Shown here: one piece after another, positions 30,578 through 38,886 of the stretch
How the letters are laid out: each line of letters opens with the position of its first letter
How positions within the stretch are numbered: position 1 is the stretch's first letter
IMG/VR virus record: IMGVR_UViG_3300033553_000840
Span: 1 to 53,873 of that record
Strand: one strand, 5' to 3'
Source of the DNA: a virus
Length of the DNA stretch: 53,873 bases
Translations under genes and position numbers: made by a program
Notes under the pieces: generated by a model
What the model was told of the DNA's origin: nothing
What the model saw: the letters and a program-made list of their open reading frames with translations, nothing else
Database searches by the model: none

Positions 30578-31285
30578 ATTTTTCCCTCCTACCTCGTTTT
30601 TTACAGCAGATATATTTTCAGGCTCCGGCTTTTTTTCCGGTGCTCTTGCTGCTACTTCTTCAATCGGTGGTTTTTTGCTGAATTTTGTTAAGTCGAACTC
30701 GATGCCTGCCGCTACCAGCTTTTTACCACTAGCAACCATAGCCACAGGTTCAAGCAGTGTATCTGCAAAACCCTCTTCCACCGCTTCCTTGCCAGTCATC
30801 CATGTTTCGTCTTCCATCATTTTGTCCAACTCTGCTTCTGTCTTTCCTGTTTTTTCCTTGTATGCGGCTATGAGGGTAATTTCTACCTTTTCAAGCATTT
30901 CTGCCGCTTTAATGAGTTCTTTTGCATCTCCCCAGGCAACTGTAGCAGGGTTGTGTATCATGATCATGCTGTTTTCATGCACTTGTATTTCATCGGCCCC
31001 TGTTATGATGTAGCTGGCTGCAGATGCGGCTATGCCTTCAACAATGGCTACCACTCTAGCGCTGTGATCATAGAGCATGTTTCTGATTGCAGCTGCCTGA
31101 AAAACGCTTCCTCCATAGCTGTTAACGCGTACTTTTATGGTTTCAACATCTCCCAGTGCTTTAAGTTTTTTGTCAAAGTCTGATGCGGTTACATCACTCT
31201 CATCCCATTTCCAGTCGGTAATGTCTCCGTATATCAGTATTTCACCTTCTTTTTCTGACAGGTTCTTAATTTCCCACCAATTCAT
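30212..31285 (-). CDS. ClpP-type head maturation protease with C-terminal scaffold
   Basis: 357 residues. S14 protease domain: VRVNSYGGSVFQAAAIRNML, catalytic Ser88 in VEGIAASAASY and His111 in MIMIHNPATVAWGD, followed by ETWMTGKEAVEEGFAD. From about 205 a charged Pro/Glu/Lys linker leads to a helical scaffold-like region (LEELKAAHPDLCAQIEQEA). As in lambda C/Nu3, the scaffold can also be made separately from an internal start (30577). Confidence 0.9.
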   Translation of the reverse strand: MNWWEIKNLSEKEGEILIYGDITDWKWDESDVTASDFDKKLKALGDVETIKVRVNSYGGSVFQAAAIRNMLYDHSARVVAIVEGIAASAASYIITGADEIQVHENSMIMIHNPATVAWGDAKELIKAAEMLEKVEITLIAAYKEKTGKTEAELDKMMEDETWMTGKEAVEEGFADTLLEPVAMVASGKKLVAAGIEFDLTKFSKKPPIEEVAARAPEKKPEPENISAVKNEVGGKNMTLEELKAAHPDLCAQIEQEAAETAQAKERDRIKAIEDVAVAGSEKMVEAAKFTEPISAEQLAMNIIKAQKEKGQQVLNATNKDAEQLNDVKGSTPEEDKQQEDEIVNAIVEGANKKGGAK

Positions 31286-32798
31286 CAGCGATCAGGCCTC
31301 CTTCCTTCATCATCTTTTCTTCATTTTTTCTCTGTCTGACGTTTTTCTTAAAATCTCCGCCTGTCAGCTCAACGGTCTCACGCTCTCTTGTCGAGAACGC
31401 TTCCTGCACACGTCTTGCAGCTGCGTTCACCTCCTTCAGCGGGTCGAGCTGGCCTTGTGAAGGACCGTTCCATTCAGCTGCGCAGTACGCTTCCCTTACG
31501 AGTGGGTCTGTTAAGAACCCTGGTGCACTTATTCGGCCTTTTGCTACCGCTTCAGTGAGCCATTCTTCGTAAATTGGCTGACAGAAATCTGATGCCATCC
31601 ATGACCGGCGCATTTTAAACATTTTCCATGCTTCCAACATTGCCGCTCTGGAAGCAGAGTAACTTGCTGTGAAATGTTTCAGCAGCATTTCATAGGGCAG
31701 CTCCAAGGCCGATCCAATTTGCCGGCAAACGGCTGTAACAAATCCGTCAAAGGCGGTATTTGGTCTAAGCGGGTTTGCTTCTTTTATGTCTTCCCCCTCT
31801 GCCAGGGCAATCATGGTGCCATTGCCTAGCTGGTAACTGTTTTCATCACCCTCTATCCTGTCTTCTTCTGGTATTCCTTCGCCCATAGGTGATTCTTCAG
31901 GTGTTTTTGATGTTATGAATATGGTGTACATTCCTGTAACAACAGCGGCCATCAGCTCCGCTTCTGAGTAGCGAGAAAGTTGTTTTAACGACTCAATGAC
32001 CGGCGACAGTATTGGCACCCCTCTACGCTGTTCCGGACGTTCAGATTCCATTAGGTGTATCACATTTTGCCGGCCGGATAGCTCACCGAACTTATCGATT
32101 TTTGTCCATTTGTTTTCTTTTCCGTTGTAAATACTCGATCCGGGGTGTTTGTCTGCAATGTGGTAGGCCACCACTTCTCCGTTTTCATTGATTTCAACGC
32201 CGTTTATTACCTTTCCATACTCTGTTTTTCCTGGTGGCGTGCACACTCTGTCTGCTTCAATGATGTTTATGCGCAGGTCATAAACACAGTTTTTGCGTGG
32301 TATCACCGGCAACAGCGCAAAACAATCACCTGACATCATCCACGACAAAAATGCCAGCTGCTGCAGCTCGTAAAAATTGTTCATGCGCTGGGCATCACAA
32401 TGCACCTTGCTTGACCAATGCCTGAATTCTCTCTCGGTTTTGATTGACCATTCTTCTGCTTCTTCCTGTGTCATTTTTAAAAATTCATAGTCTATCTGCG
32501 GGTTTACCTTTAACCCTGGGCCTATTACGTTTGTCCGGATGGTTTTCAGGGCTCCGGTGGCCAACGGCGCACCCATATAGAGGTCCCTTGACCGCTCCCG
32601 CAGGGTCGGGATATGTGTTTCCACGTCTTCAAGCACTGATCCGGTGTTTGTTAGCCAACCCATCAAGCTCTTTTTTCGACCGCTTGCACCGTGATCGCCG
32701 TAACCCTGGTTAAATATTTCAAGTTTTTTTCTGGCCAGCTGTCTTTTAAGTGCTCTTTCTGGTGCTATTTGTGTATAGATTTTGTCTAAAACGTTCAA
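31266..32798 (-). CDS. Portal protein (lambda gpB family)
   Basis: 510 residues. Phage_portal_2 features: LYMGAPLATGALKTIRTNVI, GPGLKVNPQIDYEFL, WIKTEREFRHWSS-type segment (EWSIKTEREFRHWSSKVHCD), IIEADRVCTPPG and LELPYEMLLKHFTASYSASR. Dodecameric DNA gate. Overlaps the protease start by 20 bp. Confidence 0.93.
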   Translation of the reverse strand: MNVLDKIYTQIAPERALKRQLARKKLEIFNQGYGDHGASGRKKSLMGWLTNTGSVLEDVETHIPTLRERSRDLYMGAPLATGALKTIRTNVIGPGLKVNPQIDYEFLKMTQEEAEEWSIKTEREFRHWSSKVHCDAQRMNNFYELQQLAFLSWMMSGDCFALLPVIPRKNCVYDLRINIIEADRVCTPPGKTEYGKVINGVEINENGEVVAYHIADKHPGSSIYNGKENKWTKIDKFGELSGRQNVIHLMESERPEQRRGVPILSPVIESLKQLSRYSEAELMAAVVTGMYTIFITSKTPEESPMGEGIPEEDRIEGDENSYQLGNGTMIALAEGEDIKEANPLRPNTAFDGFVTAVCRQIGSALELPYEMLLKHFTASYSASRAAMLEAWKMFKMRRSWMASDFCQPIYEEWLTEAVAKGRISAPGFLTDPLVREAYCAAEWNGPSQGQLDPLKEVNAAARRVQEAFSTRERETVELTGGDFKKNVRQRKNEEKMMKEGGLIADELVGN

Positions 32799-32811
32799 CT
32801 TATCTCACCCC

Positions 32812-33039
32812 TTACAGGTCCCTTGGTATGATACGCATTGCTTTTCTTGATTGTTTTCCTCCCAGGCGGTTTACTTCTCCCCTCCAATAGGCAATTTGCT
32901 TTCTTATTTCGCTCAAATCTGCCCTCTGCAGCTGCTTAGGTCCTATTCTGTACATTTGGCCGGTTGATACTGCTATTTCTGCGTCCAGCCATGCTATCAG
33001 GTGTTTTTTTGCTCTTTCCAGTGTGATAATCTCTGACAT
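32812..33039 (-). CDS. DUF6148 / gpW-like head-tail protein
   Basis: 75 residues. LERAKKHLIAWLDAEIAVST then GPKQLQRADLSEIRKQIAYW fits DUF6148, small proteins between terminase and portal, comparable in place and size to lambda gpW. Confidence 0.8.
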   Translation of the reverse strand: MSEIITLERAKKHLIAWLDAEIAVSTGQMYRIGPKQLQRADLSEIRKQIAYWRGEVNRLGGKQSRKAMRIIPRDL

Positions 33040-33049
33040 TTTTTCACCC

Positions 33050-34849
33050 CTAACCGGTTACTCCTTTTGATATCACTCTGCGCCTTTTCTTTTTGCGTGA
33101 TGTTTGCTCATAAATGGCTCCTGTTTTGTTTTCCTCTTTCATTCGTTCAAGGTCCGGGTTTAAAATTTCCAGGGCGGCTGTTGCATAGTTTCTAAGGTCA
33201 AGCGGTTCATTAGGCACACTTGATTTCTTAACCCATTCAATCTTTGGCCGGCCTTTATAGTACTTGATCACTCGTTTTTCAGAACAAAGGCCTTCGAAAT
33301 ATACTGAGTCGTAGCCTTTTTCTTTTTCGATTGGCCAGTGACAGTATCCGGGTTTGTCTTCATATTCAACTTTCAGCCTTGTCATGAGTACTTCTTTTCC
33401 GGCGTCTACCCCCAGGGTGAAAAGAGCTGCTTTCTCCCTGTTGTTTCGCGTGGCTTTACCTACAAATGGCACATCTTTTCCGCCTTTTCCTTTCACTGCG
33501 TATATTCTTCGGTGTTCTCTTGGTTTGCAAAACTTGTATACTTCCTGGGTGTAGTGGCCACCTGAGTCAACGCATACGCATGATATTCGCAACTGATCAC
33601 CTGATTTGTATGAAAATGACTTTTGCAGGTATTCATCCACTTGGTCCCAAAGTGCTTTTTGTGCCGGATCTCCATAAAATATCTGGTATCCGATGCCCCA
33701 TGATGCTTTTCCGGTTCCCCATCCTACCACTTCCACTTCCAGGCGATCATCCTGTACGTCAACTCCTGCTGTAATTAATAAAACGCCATCTGGCAGGTCG
33801 CAATCGTACCTTTCACGGCGTTTCAGCAGGTCTTCTTCAGTTGTTTGTACTCCATCGTCTTCCCATGTTTCTCCCAGAGTGGTGTTTACCCATACTTTCA
33901 GTACTTCAGGGCCTTTCTGTTTTGCATCCCTGAAGTCTTCAATTATATTTTCCCATCTTTCCCATGGTGATGCCAACGCATTCAGGTGAAAGCTTCTTTT
34001 CCCCTGGCATTCCCTTTGCGCCAGCCATTGGCCAGTTTGTTCTTTCCACTCAAACTCCGAAAATCTTTCTTTGCACTTTGCACATTCATGGGTTACGTCT
34101 TCAAATCTTATCTGACTCCACTTTAGTGGTTGCAGGTGTCCGCATTCTGGGCAAGGCAGGTGCCATTGCTCCATGGTTCCGTCTTCATATTCCGCTTCAA
34201 TCCTTGATTCGCCTTTTATTGTAGGGGTCGAAACGTATATCTTTTTTCTGTTCCAGAAGGTCTTTGTTCTTTTTGCCGCCAGTCCCAGGGGGTCCCCTTC
34301 ATCACCTGCGGTGGCCGGAAATCTATCCACTTCATCTGCCAATAATATTCTGATTGGCCTTGATGATAACCCAGCCGGCGAATTTGCTCCTACCAAGGTT
34401 ACATGCCCACCAGGAAACTTCTTGTGCAACAATGTGTTATCTGAATCTCGTGTTTTGTGGTCTTTTACTTTATTTTGCAACGCCGGTGTGTCCCTGATCA
34501 TTGGTGCAAGTCTGTCTTTTGAGAATCCTTCTGCCAGGTCCAGTGTCGGCATGACTAATAGCATTGGTGATGGGTCATAGTCCATGTAGTATCCTATGAT
34601 GTTCAGTACAATCTCAGTCTTTCCAATCTGACTCGAAGTCATGAGCACAATGTTTTCAACTTCCGGATCATTGATACAGTCCATCATTTCACGCTGGTAG
34701 GGTGCCCGGCTTGTTCTCCACCGTCCTGCTTCAGCTGATGATTCCTTCGATAGCCTTCTTTCATTGTCGGCCCACTGACTGATTACAATCTGTGGTGGCG
34801 GCTTCAGTACTTTTACTATTTTCGTGAAAAGTTTTTCAGTCTTGTTCAT
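33050..34849 (-). CDS. Terminase large subunit (GpA family)
   Basis: About 599 residues. ATPase: Walker A in MTSSQIGKTEIVLNIIGYYM, Walker B in IRILLADEVDRFP; a zinc-ribbon (CPECGHLQPLKWSQ ... CAKCKERFSEFEW); nuclease domain with ITAGVDVQDDRLEVEVVGWG, VCVDSGGHYTQEVYKF and APLDLRNYATAALEILN-type end (NEPLDLRNYATAALEIL). Lambda/Mu GpA-type packaging motor, usually cutting at cos. Start ATG at 34849 chosen; a GTG 9 bp upstream is possible. Confidence 0.93.
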   Translation of the reverse strand: MNKTEKLFTKIVKVLKPPPQIVISQWADNERRLSKESSAEAGRWRTSRAPYQREMMDCINDPEVENIVLMTSSQIGKTEIVLNIIGYYMDYDPSPMLLVMPTLDLAEGFSKDRLAPMIRDTPALQNKVKDHKTRDSDNTLLHKKFPGGHVTLVGANSPAGLSSRPIRILLADEVDRFPATAGDEGDPLGLAAKRTKTFWNRKKIYVSTPTIKGESRIEAEYEDGTMEQWHLPCPECGHLQPLKWSQIRFEDVTHECAKCKERFSEFEWKEQTGQWLAQRECQGKRSFHLNALASPWERWENIIEDFRDAKQKGPEVLKVWVNTTLGETWEDDGVQTTEEDLLKRRERYDCDLPDGVLLITAGVDVQDDRLEVEVVGWGTGKASWGIGYQIFYGDPAQKALWDQVDEYLQKSFSYKSGDQLRISCVCVDSGGHYTQEVYKFCKPREHRRIYAVKGKGGKDVPFVGKATRNNREKAALFTLGVDAGKEVLMTRLKVEYEDKPGYCHWPIEKEKGYDSVYFEGLCSEKRVIKYYKGRPKIEWVKKSSVPNEPLDLRNYATAALEILNPDLERMKEENKTGAIYEQTSRKKKRRRVISKGVTG

Positions 34850-35459
34850 CCTTCTCACTCATTTTCTGGTCATTTTCTGATTCTTCTTCATCGTCCTCTT
34901 CCTCGGAGTCTTCATCCTCTTCCACTACATCATCAAAATCAATGTATTTTTCACCCCTGTACATCTTGGGATCATAGTCACTAAATTCTTCCAGGGTTTC
35001 ATATATTTCTTTCTGTATCAAATCCTGGATCACCGCAATTTCATTTCTTGCAATAAGCACCGGTGCCACCTTTGATGGGATGGCCAGTATTTTTGCCCTG
35101 AAGGTTGACAGCATCTTTGTCATAACCTTTTCTACCACTTCAGCTTCGTGCAGACTGCCTTTCATAACGGCCAGTTTTAATTCAGCTGCTTCACGCTTTG
35201 CTGCTTCGTGGAGCATTTTCTCATGATCATATTTTTTCACCAGGTCCATTTCTTCTGCAGAAGCTTCACCGGTGTTTCTCAAATAATCTATGTATCGTCT
35301 CATGGTGTCCATGAGTTCAAATCTTCCATGTCCTACTTTTTCGATGATTCCTTCCTCTGCCATCTGCCTCACCCGGCGATCAGTAACGCCGATCATGGAG
35401 GCTATCGTTTTGGTGTTCACCACCATATTTTCAACTTCATTTTCTTTCCGCTTTTTCAT
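34836..35459 (-). CDS. Terminase small subunit (Nu1-like)
   Basis: About 207 residues from the ATG after AAGGGGAAAGTCGAA. N-terminal winged-helix (VVNTKTIASMIGVTDRRVRQ, MAEEGIIEKVGHGRFELMDT), central coiled coil and a C-terminal domain (MLSTFRAKILAIPSKVAPVL), with a very acidic tail (VVEEDEDSEEEDDEEESEND). Nu1 homologues bind the cos region and recruit GpA. Overlaps the large subunit start. Confidence 0.88.
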   Translation of the reverse strand: MKKRKENEVENMVVNTKTIASMIGVTDRRVRQMAEEGIIEKVGHGRFELMDTMRRYIDYLRNTGEASAEEMDLVKKYDHEKMLHEAAKREAAELKLAVMKGSLHEAEVVEKVMTKMLSTFRAKILAIPSKVAPVLIARNEIAVIQDLIQKEIYETLEEFSDYDPKMYRGEKYIDFDDVVEEDEDSEEEDDEEESENDQKMSEKDEQD

Positions 35460-35642
35460 TTCGACTTTCCCCTTAAAAACATTTTTCATTTCCGTTTTTT
35501 TGATTTGTTTTTTGATGCAAATATTTTTGCTCATTAAGAGGTTGGTTTTTATTTTATTGCCTGTTAAGTTTTGGCAGGAAGTGTCATTAAAATTTTCTCT
35601 GTATCTGGACGACTTCCGGGCTCGTCAGCACCCGCAGAACAG
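35460..35642 (-). other. Noncoding gap before terminase, candidate cos region
   Basis: 183 bp without a convincing gene. Read on the minus strand it has a GC-rich stretch with GCGCGGGTCCTTCTGG followed by GCGGGTGCTGACGAGCCCGG and then an A/T-rich part. Lambda and many lambdoid phages have GGGTCCTT next to cos, upstream of the Nu1-type gene. Placement and resemblance suggest cosQ/cosN/cosB here; the nick position is not visible. Confidence 0.4.
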
Positions 35643-35885
35643 TTATCTCCCAGAAGGACCCGCGCCCGGCGGCTGTATGCAACGTGGCAGAAGGCACACA
35701 AGGGTTATTCCTGCGTCCTTGCTCCATACGCAGTGATAACATGGTGATTCTTCTAGCTGTTTTCTTTTCTTTTCCGATGTTGTTTCTCCCTTGTTCTTTA
35801 TGGATCTTTCAAGGGCCTGTATAAACCTGTTTACTGCCTCTGGATTCTCTAGAACAATGGTATGGGTGATGCTGCTGGTGGCCAT
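35643..35885 (-). CDS. Small Cys-containing protein before terminase
   Basis: 80 residues, ATG after GAGGTGATATC. N-terminus IVLENPEAVNRFIQALERSI (helical), then PCYHCVWSKDAGITLVCLLP and a Pro/Gly-rich end; four cysteines could bind zinc. First gene downstream of the terminator at 35896, thus probably the first gene of the late transcript. Function unknown. Confidence 0.65.
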   Translation of the reverse strand: MATSSITHTIVLENPEAVNRFIQALERSIKNKGETTSEKKRKQLEESPCYHCVWSKDAGITLVCLLPRCIQPPGAGPSGR

Positions 35886-35895
35886 GATATCACCT

Positions 35896-35938
35896 CAAAT
35901 AAAAAACCAGGCCCTCATTTGCTCCGAGGATGCCTGGC
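35896..35938 (-). terminator. Intrinsic terminator at the middle/late boundary
   Basis: Minus strand: CCAGGC ... GCCTGG outer stem (35907-35912 with 35932-35937) and CCTC/GAGG inner stem, followed by TTTTTTATTT. It ends 11 bp before the gene at 35643-35885, so late genes downstream need read-through or antitermination. Confidence 0.6.
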
Positions 35939-36104
35939 TTTTGGTTATGTTGCGTGCCGGCATGGTGGCCGGCACATCGCCCCGTAACCCTGGGACATGG
36001 GAGATATTAGATCACTTCCTGTTCGGATGTGACTTCACCGTTAGTTTTGCTCAATATCATAATAACACGTAAAGTACTCTCCATCCTGCCAACATACTGC
36101 CAAT
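35939..36104. other. Noncoding interval with perfect hairpin
   Basis: No gene between the RinA-like stop and the terminator. It holds GTGCCGGC ATGGTG GCCGGCAC (35954-35975), a perfect 8-bp stem. Together with the terminator it forms a structured leader before the late operon, a plausible late promoter/antitermination region. Confidence 0.5.
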
Positions 36105-36545
36105 TTACTTAACGCCCATGTTCTCCGCCACTTTTTCAACCAGCTCTCTTCTGTATCTGTAACAGGCTCTTTCGCTGCAGGGCATCTCTTTGCATATCTT
36201 TCTTGTGCTGTAATGCAGCTTGTACTTCAGTATGAACAGTTCTCTGTGCGACTCATTCAGCATGTTAAGGCCTTTCTCTATGGCTTGTACTACCTTCTCC
36301 ATATGTAGCACCGAGGCTGTGGAATGCATGCTTATCAGCTGGCAGGCTTTGTTTCCTGTGATATCACTTGTTGAATTCTCTGATCTTCTGCCTGTTACAT
36401 TCCCTTCTGATCCTCCTTCTATGATGTCTGCTCTCAGCTTAACTATTTCTTTCTTGGTAGCTTCGTATAAGTACAGTTCGTGTTCAACAAATCTAAAGGC
36501 GCTTCTGCTTATTTTTTCTCTGTCAACTCTCTCTGATCTATCTAT
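36105..36545 (-). CDS. RinA/ArpU-type late transcription regulator
   Basis: 146 residues if started at an ATA codon (36545), 8 nt after GGGAGG; no ATG, GTG or TTG lies at suitable distance in frame. N-terminus RSERVDREKISRSAFRFVEH; C-terminal sigma-like helix-turn-helix (ESHRELFILKYKLHYSTRKI, CKEMPCSERACYRYRRELVE). Members activate late promoters or replace sigma region 4. It is the last gene before the late operon, the normal place for such a switch. Confidence 0.78.
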   Translation of the reverse strand: MDRSERVDREKISRSAFRFVEHELYLYEATKKEIVKLRADIIEGGSEGNVTGRRSENSTSDITGNKACQLISMHSTASVLHMEKVVQAIEKGLNMLNESHRELFILKYKLHYSTRKICKEMPCSERACYRYRRELVEKVAENMGVK

Positions 36546-36690
36546 GGTGATTACCTCCCTTGGCCTTTTTATTGTCTTTTTTAACCTCTTGCACCTCTTC
36601 CATCTCAAACCCTTGCTTCTCCAACAGCACTTCCGTTTGTTCTGTGTGTGCCTCACACAGTTCCCCTGCGTCCATCCATACCATTGACAT
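36538..36690 (-). CDS. Small acidic protein
   Basis: 50 residues, ATG overlapping the dUTPase stop (TAATG), with AGGAGGAAGG upstream. Mostly Glu/Lys coiled coil (EVLLEKQGFEMEEVQEVKKD) ending GGNHHR. Its 3' end contains the ribosome site of the RinA-like gene and overlaps its start by 8 bp, so translation of the regulator is probably coupled to it. Confidence 0.65.
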   Translation of the reverse strand: MSMVWMDAGELCEAHTEQTEVLLEKQGFEMEEVQEVKKDNKKAKGGNHHR

Positions 36691-37307
36691 TAATATCCTT
36701 CCTCCTGGCGCTCATGGTTTATCCTGTTCTTTTCCAGGTATGCCTTTATGAGATCTCTATAGGTGTACCCATCATACCTTAGTAGTTTGTTGTAGTAGGC
36801 AATGAACTGATCCAGTCCGTACCGTGTCATTGTCTGTTCCTCTTCCACTTCTTCTTTGTGTATCATGCCTACCATTTCGTAGGTGATGGTGGTGCTTTGT
36901 ATGGCTCTCATGTATATCTGGTCTGGCCTGTTATCGGCTATTCTGATGTTGTATCCATCGTGTGGGTCCATGATACTGCTGTCTGGCCTTATCTTAAGGT
37001 CTATGCACAATGACAGGAAGAAGTGAAGCACGTCTGCGTATTCGTGTATAAGCTTCTTTCTGTCTGCCTGTTTGTCTGACCAAAACTTAAAGCGCTTTGA
37101 TTCGTTGTATGCTTCTGACATCTCTACCTGCATGGCCACTATCTTTTTCAGCGTTTCTTCTTTTCCGGCTTTTAGGCCTTTTGTTTTTCTGATGTGATCG
37201 TCGAGTACCTTCTGCATCTTTGTGAGGTTGGTTATTGTTTCGTCTGTTATATTGTCAAGTGACTTTTCTATCTGGTTGGCAATTATGCTTTTCATTGTGT
37301 CTGTCAT
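36690..37307 (-). CDS. Dimeric dUTPase-like (dUTPase_2) protein
   Basis: 205 residues from the ATG after TAGGAGGTCCCCC. All-alpha NTP pyrophosphohydrolase pattern: MQKVLDDHIRKTKGL, EMSEAYNESKRFKFWSDKQ, LIHEYADVLHFFLSLCIDLK with the metal-binding E-x-x-E / E-x-x-D residues. Hydrolyses dUTP or related dNTP to protect phage DNA synthesis. Confidence 0.85.
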   Translation of the reverse strand: MTDTMKSIIANQIEKSLDNITDETITNLTKMQKVLDDHIRKTKGLKAGKEETLKKIVAMQVEMSEAYNESKRFKFWSDKQADRKKLIHEYADVLHFFLSLCIDLKIRPDSSIMDPHDGYNIRIADNRPDQIYMRAIQSTTITYEMVGMIHKEEVEEEQTMTRYGLDQFIAYYNKLLRYDGYTYRDLIKAYLEKNRINHERQEEGY

Positions 37308-37317
37308 GGGGGACCTC

Positions 37318-37725
37318 CTAGGATGGTGTGTCTTCATCTTCCATCATCGTCTGAAATTCTTCCAGTTCTACTCTTTCCTGTTCCTGGTTACTGCCTTTCT
37401 GATCCTCTTTCACGTCATTCTTTGTTGATATGAATTCTACGGAGCTGGCCACTACTTCTGTGATGTATCCTTTCGTTCCGTCTGATTTATCCCAACTTCT
37501 GGGCTGTATTTTTCCAACCACTGCTGCTTGGCTGCCTTTTCTCAGGTAATTGGCGCAGTTTTCTGCTTGTTTCTCCCAAACTACTATGGGAATGAAGTCT
37601 GCTGTTTTATCCTGTCCATACCCTCTGTTAATTGCCAGTGTGAATGTTGCAACGGCTTTTCCTGTGCCTGTGTATCTTAGTTCCGGGTCTTTGGCCAGTC
37701 TTCCGATCAGTGCCACATTGTTCAT
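37318..37725 (-). CDS. ssb: Single-stranded DNA-binding protein
   Basis: 135 residues. OB fold with NNVALIGRLAKDPELRYTGT, VATFTLAINRGYGQDKTADF, PIVVWEKQAENCANYLRKGS and an acidic C-terminal tail (MMEDEDTPS) in place of the DDDIPF tip. Coats single strands in phage replication or recombination, consistent with RecU and HUH protein nearby. Confidence 0.95.
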   Translation of the reverse strand: MNNVALIGRLAKDPELRYTGTGKAVATFTLAINRGYGQDKTADFIPIVVWEKQAENCANYLRKGSQAAVVGKIQPRSWDKSDGTKGYITEVVASSVEFISTKNDVKEDQKGSNQEQERVELEEFQTMMEDEDTPS

Positions 37726-37742
37726 TTTCTCATTCCTTCCGG

Positions 37743-37883
37743 TTATTGATTCTTTTTCGCTATCTTTATGAATCCATTTTCTTTGGCTATTTTCTCAAGT
37801 CTCAATATGGTGTTGGGGCCTATCTTGTTTCCTGTTCCTGACATTGATCTCAGGTGTTTCATAAACTCTTCGACTGATTTCAT
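37743..37883 (-). CDS. Small basic protein
   Basis: 46 residues, ATG after AAAGGGTGAAAAAC. KSVEEFMKHLRSMSGTGNKI then ILRLEKIAKENGFIKIAKKN, helical and basic. Located directly upstream of SSB with 17 bp between. Function unknown. Confidence 0.6.
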   Translation of the reverse strand: MKSVEEFMKHLRSMSGTGNKIGPNTILRLEKIAKENGFIKIAKKNQ

Positions 37884-37924
37884 GTTTTTCACCCTTTCTC
37901 AAAATTAACCTCTGCATCCCTGAT

Positions 37925-37999
37925 TCAGTCAAGATTATCTATTAGTGCTAGAATGAACAAACATACCAATGCAATTAAAATGTAAACTAAGGTTTGCAA
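37925..37999 (-). CDS. 24-residue membrane peptide
   Basis: TTG start 4 nt after GGGGAGG, overlapping the 3' end of the upstream gene. Entirely one hydrophobic helix (QTLVYILIALVCLFILALID). Comparable to small holin-like or regulatory peptides, but nothing more can be said. Confidence 0.45.
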   Translation of the reverse strand: MQTLVYILIALVCLFILALIDNLD

Positions 38000-38157
38000 C
38001 GTACCTCCCCTTTTCTGATGCGGTCTAATAGCCTTTGATACCACCTTTTAGGTTTCCACTCACAGCATATTTCTGTGTACATGAGGTAATAGTTGCCTGT
38101 TGAACAGGGTTCTTTCATTATCGGCCGTTTTCTGTATCTGCAGGTATCGCATGTCAT
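37987..38157 (-). CDS. Small Cys-rich protein
   Basis: 56 residues; its ATG overlaps the stop of the upstream gene (ATGA). Cys-rich (MTCDTCRYRKRP, KEPCSTGNYYLMYTEICCEW), then basic (KRWYQRLLDRIRKGEVRCKP). Likely a zinc-binding nucleic-acid-associated protein. Confidence 0.6.
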   Translation of the reverse strand: MTCDTCRYRKRPIMKEPCSTGNYYLMYTEICCEWKPKRWYQRLLDRIRKGEVRCKP

Positions 38158-38480
38158 GTTATTTTTCCATTCCTCTCATTCCATTTTGCTGCACGATCAA
38201 TTAATAATTGAAAAATACTTTTCTTGTTTTCTCTTGCTTTATTTCCAAGTCTAGTTTTGTCATGAATGCTTCCTTTGTGGATTTCTATTCGAACAAAACC
38301 TATTCTTTCCGCACACTCATCACAAAGTCTCATTTGAAAACCATTTGATTCACCTGCTTTTCCCTGTGGATGAGGAACAGATACTTGAACATTGAGCCTT
38401 ATTGATTGGCTTTCGTATTGATCTTCTGTCATTTCTTTATTGCAGTTGTCACAGTAGCAATTTATGATTGTCTCTTTCAC
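38154..38480 (-). CDS. Zinc-finger hypothetical protein
   Basis: 108 residues from a GTG start after GGAGGAAATAGA. Two CxxC pairs (INCYCDNCNKEM and MRLCDECAERIG) separated by a beta segment (IRLNVQVSVPHPQGKAGE) and a basic helical tail. Resembles small phage proteins that bind zinc; no known partner. Confidence 0.7.
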   Translation of the reverse strand: MKETIINCYCDNCNKEMTEDQYESQSIRLNVQVSVPHPQGKAGESNGFQMRLCDECAERIGFVRIEIHKGSIHDKTRLGNKARENKKSIFQLLIDRAAKWNERNGKIT

Positions 38481-38860
38481 TCTATTTCCTCCCATTCCTC
38501 CGCTAGCCATTCCGGGTACTCCTGATCTCCTGTATGTGTTTTTTTCTTATGCTTCTTGCACGATGGGTTACTACAGTACCAGGTATAGTCTTCACCCTGC
38601 TTTACCGATGACAGCACAACAACTTTATGACCGCAAGCTCCGCACCGTTTACTAAAAAACCAGCTATTCGGTTTATTTTCCACCTGATCAGTGCTTTGCT
38701 TCTTAGTTATTAGACTTTTGAAATTATGATCATCCAAATTCATGAGGTTGTAAATGTCATAAAGACCACTATTTGTCATTATGTGCTTCCAGTACCTGGG
38801 CTGTACTTCAACAAATCCATTGCTCTTTAGCATTTCGATTCTCTTATCTCTATTTTTCAT
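38477..38860 (-). CDS. Zinc-ribbon hypothetical protein
   Basis: 127 residues from the ATG after GGAAGGACAGAAG. N-terminal basic segment (NRDKRIEMLKSNGFVEVQPR), C-terminal zinc ribbon (RCGACGHKVVVL ... YCSNPSCKKHKKK) and acidic end (EWLAEEWEEIE). Function unknown. Confidence 0.7.
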   Translation of the reverse strand: MKNRDKRIEMLKSNGFVEVQPRYWKHIMTNSGLYDIYNLMNLDDHNFKSLITKKQSTDQVENKPNSWFFSKRCGACGHKVVVLSSVKQGEDYTWYCSNPSCKKHKKKTHTGDQEYPEWLAEEWEEIE

Positions 38861-38886
38861 CTTCTGTCCTTCCTGGTGGTTATGAC

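Noticed and set aside
35886-36060. Possible tRNA in the structured noncoding region
   Set aside because: No cloverleaf or T-loop sequence; the hairpins fit a terminator and a simple stem.
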